From contig CAMPET010000275.1 of assembly GCA_946803715.1 (NCBI GenBank), positions 1,590-40,031 of the forward strand: DNA of 38,442 nt. Reading direction: 5' to 3'. The DNA comes from Beroe ovata (Eukaryota > Ctenophora > Nuda > Beroida > Beroidae). The translations under genes were made by a program, and so were the position numbers. Shown piece after piece: positions 8,072-17,714 of the stretch. Each line of letters begins with the position of its first letter. Position 1 is the stretch's first letter. The notes under the pieces are model-generated. The model saw nothing but the letters and a program-made list of their open reading frames with translations, made no database searches and had not been told where the DNA came from.

Positions 8072-11000
8072 ATGTTCAATTTAATTCAACACAGGGTCAT
8101 GAATTGTATTAATGGGACTGGAATCAATGATGTTGAATGCCTACCTCACCATGTGCCAATCATATGTTCTTCAGAGAGAGTAGAAAGACTCAATAAAAGA
8201 CAGATCACAAACCATGAGAAGGCATTGACTGAATATCACAGCAAAATCAGGGGCATCAATGAAGAAGTAGAGATACACATAAGAGAGGTTATGACTGAGA
8301 TGCTGAAGAAAGTTAATGACTGTTTATGCAGTATATATGATGTACAGATGAAGAATGTTGCTCAACAAAAGAATTTTGTAACAGTGCAGCAGTTTCATGA
8401 GATATGGGAGAGTATTAAAAATGACATCAATGAGACAATTAATCAAATCACTGAAGTGGATGATTACATTATAAATGTTATTGAAGCAAAGAGATCAGCT
8501 AAGATGAACTCTGTGACCATACTGTATTTTGATGAAATCAAATCATATGGTATATGGGATGATATCAAGTTAAATAGATTCCTTAATACTGAACTGGAAT
8601 TGTTTAATCAAGAAATGGTAAAGAATGCAAAAAGATATTCCGTAGCAAAGTCTAGTTTAAAAGTCTTTGTTGTTTCAAAAATGGTTGAATTCAGAGAACA
8701 GTGGGAAAAGCATATGCTGTCATGGAGGGACTTCCTTGTTGATAAGAGCTTGACAGAGGTAAAAAAGATTGTGAAAGACGCTGAAGATAAAAGGTCAAAA
8801 CAAATGGAACAATGGAGGACTGAAGTTTTCTCCAAACTTAATAAGGATGATGAAGTTATTCTTGAAATATATGGGATAATAATTCAGGGTATCCCATATA
8901 ATCAAGAGAAGATGATAGCATTAGTTGATAAGGTTGAAGATATTCTGAGAGAAAAAGAAGATGAGAAAATGAAGTTCATTGAAAAAACAGAATTTTACAA
9001 TAACAGTGTGATAGAAGAGTTTGAAAAAAAGCTAGTGATAATGAAACAATTCCTCTTGGAAGAAGCATCATGTAGTGAATCCCAATACATCAAAACATTT
9101 TCTAAATACACTGGTGATGGCACTGAGAGTTTTGAGTTAATTGGAAAACAGATACTGATTTCAGATACCAGCAATTTGGACAAGAATCTAAAGACCATGA
9201 CCAATGTCCACTCCATCATAATGAGATTTTTGCATTGTATATTCGAAGTGTGGTGTGAAAATGCGGATAAGGTTGAAAAGTCAAGGAAAACTTTATTTGA
9301 TGAGCTGAAAGCGGCAAGAGAAGAACATGAAGCTGAAAAAAGGGTTTTGGAGTATGCTATTGATAAATATACCAAGAAAATCTCATGCATGCCATGCCCT
9401 ATGAAGCTTGATAATTTGTTTAATAAAGTGGAACAAAAACTGGATGCCATTGATGAAAATTCACAGAACCTGCATTCAAGCCTTATGCATTTAATTGTTT
9501 CTTATCCAGAAACATGCAGAAAACAGACAAGCCATTATGAAGAAAATCTTTTAAGTCAAATTGGACTTGAATTAGTATTTGATAAAATTGAGTCAGGCTC
9601 AGTCCGAGAATCGAATCAAACAGTTGTCACTCACTCACATCTTGCTTCTAATGAAGAAGAACCAGAACCTTGTGCTGAAAATAACAACAGCAATGAACAA
9701 CTGAATCAAAATGATGCTCACAGGAAAAATTCTATATCAGCAAATAGCCAGCCATCTATCAGAGGTGATTCATCTGAATCCTTTCTCATCTATCAATGCA
9801 ATCATGAACCAGACCAAAGTGACACTATCGAACAGTGCATGGTTACTGATTATGCTAAGATTCCCGAATCATGTATTGTCTCTAATGAGGGTCAAATTTA
9901 TAAACGGCTTAGTGAAGTGCCTGCATTGGCTTATAATCCTGGTATCAACGATGTTCTAAATGATGTTAAAGACATTTGTGAAAAGCTTTATATTGACGCC
10001 TGTAAGGTTATTATTGATCATATTGCAAACAATGAGAAGAATCACATCGAAACATCCGATGTACTGTTTTTGAAACTGAGGAATGAAATCGATGCAGAGA
10101 GAACACTTAGAAATGACATTCACACTCCCCGCCTAGCATTAATTCTAGAAGATTTTGAGAAAAGAAAGGCAGAGCTTGATCACTTCAAAGTAGGCTTTGA
10201 TCAATTTTATGAAACTTCTGTCGACTTTGAATCAAAATTAACAAAAATTGAAGAAGAATTTTCTGATGAAACAGGAGTCCTTCTCAATCATTTCGATGCT
10301 GTCATTGACAAAGTACAGGCCAAGCAGTTGAAGACCCGTAAGAGTCAAATGTTGATGAGAGATCACCTGAAATTTGAGTCCCAATTCATTGATATAGAAA
10401 AGAGAATTCCTGAATTGATGAAACATTCCTTGGCAAAGGCCGACAATGATTTTAAGTTAATGCTAGCCCACGAGGAGGAATTTTTCAATTATGCCTCCAA
10501 TGGATGTTTTGATTTCTCAGATAGATCTAAATTTCGTCATGAATTCTCAGAAATAAAAGAAAGAGTGAAATCAGCCTTGGCTCAATGCAAGCGGACATTG
10601 AAACAAATTGAGTCCTCAAAGATTAAAAAACTCTCCACTCTTTATCAAGGCCATAAGACTCATTACAAGCACTGCCTTCTGGGGTTATTTTTTGTGGAAC
10701 AAAAGTCATTACACCTTGCAAATATCAGAACAAAAATACGGAGTGTAGCAAGCTATGGCGAGAAGGATTTATTCATGACAAAGAAACTTCAGAAAAATCT
10801 GGAAACTCTGAGCACTGAACTTGATAAGTGCAAGCCTGATACATTAAATACACAAGTTTCGAATTTGAAGGACGAATTCATTCGAATTTTTGTCCAGCTA
10901 AAGAATTTCATCAATTTCTTGAACTATCGTTGCAGTGATATCGTTTTACCTGCTCAAGACTCCTTTGCAAAGTTGAATGATAAATATCTCAACTTTGTTG

Positions 11001-12784
11001 ACGAGAATGTATCAATAACAGAAACGATAGAATTCACCAGAGACATCATGAATCTGACATCACAGAAAGAGTGTCTATCACCTGTACATGCAGATGTTGT
11101 TGACAGCACTGATCAGAATTGGGTTGTAGACCGATCCATTGTGGAGAAGAAATTCATCACTGGAAATATCAATTGTATCTATGGAGTTGGAGCCAACTGT
11201 TTCGATGTACCAAATCATCCCTGGGCGAATGCATGTTCCACCTTAGTATCTAACAACTCCTTTTGGCTTGGTAAAAGTCGAGACGGAATGCAAGCATTGA
11301 AAGACATTCAAGAACGAAAACAAGCTGCTGCTCTCTCTGCATCACCGAATAACAGCAATACCAGCTTGGCAAAACAAAGTTCTGGGAATAAAATGAAGGA
11401 ACTTTCTGATAAGATTAGAAAGCTGGTTATTGCTCAACCCGGAAGTAAGGCAGCTGAAGCTGCACCCCTGGACATATCATCTCAAAATACTGACACCTCT
11501 CAGGGTTCACTAAGCAAGCAACCGTCTAAAAGTTCGAATACTGATAAAGGAAGTGACCAGAAGATCTCAATTCTCCCAGCTATAAAACCTAATCTGAGAA
11601 GCACTGTGAGGAATAATTCAGTAAGCCAAATGAACATGAAGAAAGTCCTGAACCTCAATAAAACTGTAGAATATCTCACAAAAGAAACTAACCGTAAGAG
11701 AAGATCAACATATTTCCAGAAGAATAACAAGCTCACTGTCTATGATTTCTTGGTTATGGACGAAGAGGAGCTGAGATCTTTTGTTTTTGATACTGCCAAA
11801 TTCTTTGGGATACCAGTGAGAAAGTATAATATTGACGATATGTGCGCCAGTATCTTCAGTGTGATAGAAAAAGTGAAGTGCTATTTGCTGCACCTTCAAG
11901 AGGATTTTATCGTTTCAAGTATTATATTTTACAGGCAGAAACATTTGAGCATCAAATACAGAAAATTGATGCACGCAAACTATGATCAAGAGATCGACGA
12001 TTTCGTATCAAAATTGCAAGGTTACCTTGATGCAGTACATAAAGATTGTGAAGCCAACATAAAGAAAGTAAAAGCAATTCTCGAGAAGCTTTACATCGTT
12101 TTCGAGTCGTCATCTTCGAGAATTTACCAAAATATTAGCTACGATTCAAAGAGATCATTTGCCAATTTTTATGAAGAACAGATAAGAATTTACAGAGACA
12201 CTGTGAAAGAGAACCGAGCTTTGAAAGAAACGCTCCTCCGTTCTTTGAAACCGAGTTATTCTCATCCAAACCATGTTGGCACGTTAAAAAGAATCTGTGA
12301 TGAAGAGGTTCTATTGAGGACTAATGAGAAGCTGGTGATTCTTTTTGATTACATGATAGGGGTCTTGAATGAGCGATTGCGCCAGTTTGAAGCTGATGTT
12401 AAGCAAATAACTGACAATCTACTGGAAATTATAAGAAATGTTATCCAGATAAAAGACATCAGAAAGATAACATCTTCTCCGGAAAGTACTTTTGAAGTGA
12501 AGAAAATCGTTTTCAGCAACCTGATGTCCACGATGAATCAAGTTCGAAGTTCGCTCCCTCTTAATGACGAATCTTCGAAGAAAAAGAGTACGAAAGAGAG
12601 ACTGATGCTGGCTGTGATGAAAGAGAGGAATACTATTCTTAGCGAATTCAGGTATTTGCACAAAACGAAATCAGACGAGTTGAAAGAATTACATTCCTTT
12701 TCTTGCACCGAAGAGGATAACTGGGTGGAAATGTGGCAATCAACAATAGAGAACTTGAGACAACTGGTGGACCACGAACTGTGA
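8072..12784 (+). CDS. CCDC180: CCDC180-like coiled-coil protein in a single 4.7-kb exon
   Basis: One uninterrupted reading frame of 1570 residues starting at ATG 8072. An acceptor-like CAACACAG at 8087-8094 means the true start could lie in an upstream exon. The protein is highly charged and helical throughout, with heptad-like stretches, no signal peptide and no membrane segment. An N-terminal helical region (about 1-480) is followed by an acidic, Ser/Asn-rich linker (about 505-610) and a second helical region (about 620-990). Next come a low-complexity basic linker (about 1070-1190) and a C-terminal helical region (about 1210-1560). Order and size fit CCDC180 (DUF4455 and DUF4456; human about 1700 residues), a protein linked to motile cilia and sperm. 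I assign it on overall architecture and weak motif memory, so other giant coiled-coil families remain possible. Lack of introns is odd beside its intron-rich neighbours. Confidence 0.58.
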   Translation: MFNLIQHRVMNCINGTGINDVECLPHHVPIICSSERVERLNKRQITNHEKALTEYHSKIRGINEEVEIHIREVMTEMLKKVNDCLCSIYDVQMKNVAQQKNFVTVQQFHEIWESIKNDINETINQITEVDDYIINVIEAKRSAKMNSVTILYFDEIKSYGIWDDIKLNRFLNTELELFNQEMVKNAKRYSVAKSSLKVFVVSKMVEFREQWEKHMLSWRDFLVDKSLTEVKKIVKDAEDKRSKQMEQWRTEVFSKLNKDDEVILEIYGIIIQGIPYNQEKMIALVDKVEDILREKEDEKMKFIEKTEFYNNSVIEEFEKKLVIMKQFLLEEASCSESQYIKTFSKYTGDGTESFELIGKQILISDTSNLDKNLKTMTNVHSIIMRFLHCIFEVWCENADKVEKSRKTLFDELKAAREEHEAEKRVLEYAIDKYTKKISCMPCPMKLDNLFNKVEQKLDAIDENSQNLHSSLMHLIVSYPETCRKQTSHYEENLLSQIGLELVFDKIESGSVRESNQTVVTHSHLASNEEEPEPCAENNNSNEQLNQNDAHRKNSISANSQPSIRGDSSESFLIYQCNHEPDQSDTIEQCMVTDYAKIPESCIVSNEGQIYKRLSEVPALAYNPGINDVLNDVKDICEKLYIDACKVIIDHIANNEKNHIETSDVLFLKLRNEIDAERTLRNDIHTPRLALILEDFEKRKAELDHFKVGFDQFYETSVDFESKLTKIEEEFSDETGVLLNHFDAVIDKVQAKQLKTRKSQMLMRDHLKFESQFIDIEKRIPELMKHSLAKADNDFKLMLAHEEEFFNYASNGCFDFSDRSKFRHEFSEIKERVKSALAQCKRTLKQIESSKIKKLSTLYQGHKTHYKHCLLGLFFVEQKSLHLANIRTKIRSVASYGEKDLFMTKKLQKNLETLSTELDKCKPDTLNTQVSNLKDEFIRIFVQLKNFINFLNYRCSDIVLPAQDSFAKLNDKYLNFVDENVSITETIEFTRDIMNLTSQKECLSPVHADVVDSTDQNWVVDRSIVEKKFITGNINCIYGVGANCFDVPNHPWANACSTLVSNNSFWLGKSRDGMQALKDIQERKQAAALSASPNNSNTSLAKQSSGNKMKELSDKIRKLVIAQPGSKAAEAAPLDISSQNTDTSQGSLSKQPSKSSNTDKGSDQKISILPAIKPNLRSTVRNNSVSQMNMKKVLNLNKTVEYLTKETNRKRRSTYFQKNNKLTVYDFLVMDEEELRSFVFDTAKFFGIPVRKYNIDDMCASIFSVIEKVKCYLLHLQEDFIVSSIIFYRQKHLSIKYRKLMHANYDQEIDDFVSKLQGYLDAVHKDCEANIKKVKAILEKLYIVFESSSSRIYQNISYDSKRSFANFYEEQIRIYRDTVKENRALKETLLRSLKPSYSHPNHVGTLKRICDEEVLLRTNEKLVILFDYMIGVLNERLRQFEADVKQITDNLLEIIRNVIQIKDIRKITSSPESTFEVKKIVFSNLMSTMNQVRSSLPLNDESSKKKSTKERLMLAVMKERNTILSEFRYLHKTKSDELKELHSFSCTEEDNWVEMWQSTIENLRQLVDHEL

Positions 12785-13165
12785 ATTGTCAATATTGTTG
12801 ATCAATGTTGAATTCTTTTTTATAACATTATCTCTTCCAGATTTTATCAAATGATATGGAACGAACATAATCATTTCATTTTTATAGCACTGATTTATAT
12901 TCACTGCACTTGTAATATTGAAAATTGAAACAATGGAAATGAAAATTGTCTGCTCATTCATGATATTTTCTGCTATTTGATGGGATTCCAATTCAACAGT
13001 CTCGAGTTGTTACTTAATACTTATTGATCTAATTGATATCACTCACTACCTATTCCTCATTCAGAGATTTTCACGTGACATTTTTCATTCACCAGCGTAA
13101 CTGGTAACACATACCACTACAGGAAAAACTCAAATGAATGGATATTTGCTATGGCGAAACTCTAG
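12785..13165. other. Gap after the CCDC180-like gene
   Basis: AT-rich, no coding signal. One TTTCACGTGACA E-box palindrome lies near 13070. Confidence 0.5.
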
Positions 13166-14027
13166 ATGAAAACCGACTCGACCGAGTCAGTAAAAAGGTA
13201 CAGTGAGCACTGAGCAATGCGTGGTTCAACATTTTTTATTCGTGTTCAACCTTTTGTCCGACCACTTGCCACAGTGCGAAAATAATATAGATTTTTGCAG
13301 AGGTCGGGTAAAGTACACAATCCCGGTCCCATATCAACAATGGGAGTTCAATGACCTTACTCAGACATCTGCAAGCAAGCAAAGTGACCGGACAGATACT
13401 GATAAGCTAAGAACATTGAAAACCTACAATCGTAGAATTAAAAAGAAGCGTAAAGCTAGAACTAACTATGTCAAGTTTTTCGATCCTCCGGCTCGTTCAA
13501 AAGAATCAAATTGCCATGATGAGTCGATCTTGGAACAAAAGATATGCCAAACTGAAAGCAGTAGCATTCGCAAATCAAAAAGCGATACTTCTGCGATTAC
13601 GCGGAGAGATATAATTAAGAAGTTGCCGAAACCTGAGTCTTCAACTGTTCCAGATCGAAAATTGAGAGTTCGAAAGTATGGAAAATTGCAAGTTTTTGTA
13701 AAGAAAGCTAATGCTTGTTATGTACTCGAAAATCCGTTGAAAAATATCTCTGAATTACCTGTGACTCCTCAAAAAAGGGCATGTAGTAAGCGAGCTCAAT
13801 GGAAATTGGAGATTGAAAACGAGGATCCGTTTGCTTTCATCACCATACTAGATGAGATACGATTCATAAATCCGACGGATGCGTGTTCGAAACTCCGGGG
13901 AGAATTCGAAGCAGCGAATGAGAAACTAAATGAGCTGAGTGAAAAGTGGGCACATCGACGTACAGAGTTTCCTGATGAGAAGGGTTTTTATTATAAGAAG
14001 ATTAAGTTTCAAAATAAGACTGGTTGA
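13166..14027 (+). CDS. Unassigned basic protein, two exons
   Basis: The long open frame that ends at TGA 14025-14027 has no internal Met and no ATG at its left end, so it must be entered by splicing. ATG 13166 gives a 32-nt first exon (13166-13197, donor GTACAG). After a 103-bp intron ending TTTTTGCAG it joins exon 13301-14027 with the Arg codon AG|A restored. The product is 252 residues and strongly basic in its first half (KKRGRVKYT, then RRIKKKRKARTN), with a more acidic, Trp-containing C-terminal region (AQWKLEIENEDPFAF). It looks nuclear. I do not recognise a domain. It follows the CCDC180-like gene by about 380 bp on the same strand. Confidence 0.6.
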
Positions 14028-14076
14028 TTTATCATTTTGTTGTTTATCATTTTGTTGTTTATCATTTTGTTGTTGT
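14026..14076. repeat. 15-bp tandem repeat, three copies
   Basis: TTTATCATTTTGTTG repeated three times immediately after the stop codon of the preceding gene, so probably in its 3' UTR. Confidence 0.85.
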
Positions 14077-14319
14077 ATAGAATTGATTTTGATTTGATGT
14101 TGACAATTTCTTATATATCATTCAGATGTTTATGAGTATTTGTTCATTGTTGGTTTTACTGACTATACAATATACATACCAACAATCTACATATCATTTC
14201 ACTGCCGGACCCAGTGCCACTTACATAACCACATACGCTCCCTAGAAACTTACAACAGACTATCCATTATAATGGATTCTTACAACAGAATACTAATCAT
14301 GAATTTCTACCTCAGTACC

Positions 14320-14589
14320 ATGGAAGGGGAGGGGTCAGAGCATAATCAGAATGGGAAAGCCCCACGACAAAGTCACGCACACGCCCATCACACCAAGTTT
14401 TACAGTGACATTATTCGGAAGAAAGCTCCGTCGAAGAGAAACAATAAAAAGGAAAAAGTTACTTTCGGACAGAAAATGAAGAATTTCTGGACTTGTTCCA
14501 AGCCAATAGACCAGGATATTTTGGTTCAAGATGATTCGTGCGTCATTGTTGATGAAACGGAGCGTTCGTCATCAAACACTGCTTTATAG
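14320..14589 (+). CDS. Possible small basic protein
   Basis: An 89-residue frame starting at ATG 14320, which sits in a strong ACCATGG context. An in-frame ATG at 14272 would give 105 residues. An acceptor-like CTACCTCAG just upstream of ACCATGG means it could instead be an internal exon. The sequence has a His-rich stretch (SHAHAHHTKF), a basic middle (KKAPSKRNNKKEKV) and an acidic, Ser-rich end. No family recognised. It could be an independent small gene, a 3' exon of the preceding gene, or chance. Confidence 0.35.
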   Translation: MEGEGSEHNQNGKAPRQSHAHAHHTKFYSDIIRKKAPSKRNNKKEKVTFGQKMKNFWTCSKPIDQDILVQDDSCVIVDETERSSSNTAL

Positions 14590-14813
14590 TGACCGGAAGG
14601 ACGATTCATAAGATTGTATTCCATCCACTGATTGAGTATCGGACTTGTGATTTTAGTCAATTCATGATCAATTTTTGTATCGCATCGTGAATCATAATTC
14701 CATTCTATGCTATGATTACTGATCAATCGTGAATGCTATGACATCAACTTTAGATTCATTTTCAATGGCACAATTCATTTCTGTTACCAATCTTCATCAT
14801 GTAATAAGGGGCG

Positions 14814-17072
14814 ATGAGTATAAAAGTTGTGGTTGTTGATATGGCTCAGAGCCTGACTCGGGAGGTGTGTGGTTTGGTCAGTAAAGTTTGTCTACAGGAA
14901 TTATCATTGTATCTGGAGCAAGCGAGACAGACAGCATTCATGTTGGCATGTTTGGCCACTCATACTGAGGTATAATACCAACCGTGTTCTTACATAAAAC
15001 CCCACACACAGACACATACAACCCCACACACAGACATACAGACACACAGAGACACACACACGCACACACACACAGACACACACACAGACACACANNNNNN
15101 NNNNNNNNNNNNNNNNNNNNNNNNNNNNNNNNNNNNNNNNNNNNNNNNNNNNNNNNNNNNNNNNNNNNNNNNNNNNNNNNNCACACACACACGCACACAC
15201 ATGCACACACACACACACACACACAGATCCTGTTTCCGCTCACTGTTGTGGGAGAAGAATCGCTGCAGCGGGCCAGGAGCAGTGTGGAAACACTGTTACA
15301 ATTCCACCAAGACTCCCCGCTAACAGACACCTGCAATGAACACACACTCACTCAGTGTCTAAAGTTTGTGTTAGATAGCGGAAACAGTCTGCTATCCAAC
15401 AAGTGTAATGGGGTATGTTAGGATATGGATTTATCGTGAAAGGTATCGGAATTCAACAATTCTCTGCACTGTTGACAACAATTCATTGTTAACAGCATAC
15501 ACTGTTAACAACAGTATTCAGATCAGAGGGAGTGTTGACATTCTGTTTGTTACCAGCCAGTCACAGCTCAAGAACTCAGTTGACTCACTGTTGTCTTCTC
15601 TTAACTGTTCCATTGCAAAAGTAAGATGAAGAAATTTGTGAACTTTCATTCAAAATTGTCCATTTGTCGCTTGATTCGTGAAAATAACACCTCCTCAGAA
15701 AGTCACTGTGATGACTGTAGCTGATAACAGTGGTATGAGCAGCCCGCCAGAATGTCTGACAGAAATTGAGGATGTGTCAGTTACACCACACACTGACACC
15801 ATCAGGGTATGATGTTTCAATGACACCAGCGCCACTGTAGTAGTAGTAGAATAGGGGGGGGCAGCAAGAGTTGGTTTTTGTTTAGCAAGAGTTGGTTTTT
15901 GTTTTATATACTGTAAACAGTCAGGTTAACTAACATATTATGCAGTTATAGTGGTGCTACAAATTACTTCAGTAAACTCTTCTAGAAATGCATGCGGAAG
16001 TGGTTTTTCGGTCGTGACGCCGACCTCTTGACTCTCCTTCTTCCTAACGAGGTGGTGGTGTCATGTGACTTGTGTCAGCTCATGGTGGATGTGTCATCCT
16101 TCAAAACTGACACTCAGACTGCTCTCACCTTGACACCACCAGTAGTTCAGTCGTCCCACAATGATAAGGTTGGAATTTATGTAGGAATTTATTGATATAT
16201 TAATCATTTTTGATAGCATTTTCTTCATTAAATGCTTTATTGATTTCAGGTCAATGGTCAGAGTGTAGCACTTAAAGCGCTTCAACTCTTTGATTCAGGT
16301 AGATAGCTACTATTATCAGTCGTGTAGCAATGAAATGATCAGAAACACATTGTGATAACTGATATCCAACCTTGAACATATTCCTCTAGATATGATCTGT
16401 GAATCAGTCTTGTTTGGCTGTCCTATGTTACTCCTACCCTCCACACACTGGACCATTGAGTGGGAAGAATTGGAGAAGAACCAGCACAAATTTGCGGCAC
16501 TCTGTAAATCACTGACCGACTCGGTATGTTTTGGTTGCACGAAATTTACTATACTTTGCGTGACGCGCTTTGTTTTTCATGTGACTAACCAGCTTGCGGC
16601 GCGCACTTACCGTAACAGAATGCAAGCCGCGCACGTACCCACTTCTGGGGAGAAATTTGCCTTTCAGAACAAATTTCTGCTATGTCAGAACACCGGGGCA
16701 ATTCACAGCTACTTCCTGATTCTCACTGAACCGGGAGGAAGTGCACTGATAAAATCAGTTGTAAGCATGGAATTTCTACTCCCCCGACCAAATGTACCGA
16801 TTATCCAGCCTTCGAGTGAAGCCTCGGACTTGATCGGTAAGTGAGATCCGATAAGCATTTCGGATCAATCATTCCCGCAATTGTTAAATCTAGTGTTAAT
16901 CATATCTCTCCTTCTACCAGCTAATTCACTGGAAAAGTTGGATGTTGGAAGTGAACAGTACTCTCCACTCGACTTTCTATCAGATATCTACAGTTTCCTC
17001 TCCTTGAAGATGTCTCCTAAAAAGAAGCGACTCCTAAACCATAAAAACAACGTAAATTCTCATCTTGGCTGA
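14814..17072 (+). CDS. M1AP: Meiosis 1 associated protein (M1AP) homologue, nine exons
   Basis: Exons: 14814-14969, 15227-15412, 15522-15620, 15699-15806, 15986-16168, 16250-16298, 16390-16523, 16593-16836, 16921-17072. All phases agree, giving 436 residues (human M1AP about 530). M1AP is needed for completion of meiosis I in the male germ line of vertebrates. Matches recalled from human M1AP run in order. They include a beta-strand start (SIKVVVVDMAQS), a VDILFVTSQ strand, and CDLC after a W-FF segment. The clearest block is CESVLFGCPMLLLPSTHW followed by IEWEELEKNQHKFAALCKSL. Then come ALIKSVVSMEFLLP and YSPLDFLSDIYSFLS. The first part looks like a von Willebrand A-like alpha/beta fold. The C-terminus is shorter than in human. 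The intron 1 gap (15095-15181) lies in a CA repeat and does not touch coding sequence as modelled. Confidence 0.78.
14999..15225. repeat. CA microsatellite with an 87-base assembly gap
   Basis: CACA/CAGACA repeat on both sides of the N run 15095-15181, inside M1AP intron 1. The array ends at the acceptor CACACACAG, so it replaces the usual polypyrimidine tract. The gap length is unknown. Confidence 0.95.
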
Positions 17073-17714
17073 TAAATCAGTTGACAGTTGGCAAGGTTAT
17101 GACAAAATGTATTATATCACACAGAATTTATAACTTCACTTTTCAGGACCTTCATGAAGTCCAGGAAAATTCTGGATATAGATCATTTCAATCTAACAGC
17201 AAGATCATCGGATTCAGATAAAAGACTTATCGATATCAGTTACATAAGGACTGCCCCTCTTGTTTTACTTTCAACGATTTACACAAGTTTGGATTCATAT
17301 GTATGATGATGCATCATTATATTTTTCCCAATATATGCGTTTTCATAAGATTTCAAAAGCAAAAAGTGACGAAAATAATAACTAATGGGATCGATACTGA
17401 ACACTTACAACATTAACGAAACAGATAAGTTACAGTGGAAATCCAGAATCCTATAATGTAGTTTTCACGGTTAAAACACGAATAATACATCAAACATTTA
17501 TCGCTACTCCATACCAGTGTGAGTCCTAGATAAATCTGACACAACACATACAACTTCAGAGTCCAGAGTCAAGGCTGAAGTACCTATTCCAATCAGGACA
17601 TTCTTGCTATCGTGACGATCATGTCTTTCCACTTTCAGTCTAACCAATTTGCAATATTCAAACTGATGTTTTCAGTTGAACTTTCTTTGGTTTACCTGCG
17701 AAGCAAAATTTCGA
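17073..17714. other. Convergent gap between M1AP and the LIM gene
   Basis: It should hold the 3' UTRs of two genes that converge here. No exon with a plausible product. An acceptor-like TTTTCAG near 17145 on the + strand could belong to a spliced M1AP 3' UTR. Confidence 0.5.

Noticed and set aside
14818-14826. TATAAAAG as a TATA box for M1AP
   Set aside because: It lies inside the first codons of M1AP (ATGAGTATAAAAGTT), matching the conserved N-terminal strand, so it is coding.
14904-15421. Long His/Thr-rich and Cys/Val-rich reading frames around the N run
   Set aside because: They are translations of the CA/GT microsatellite and of N bases, within M1AP intron 1. They have no coding character.
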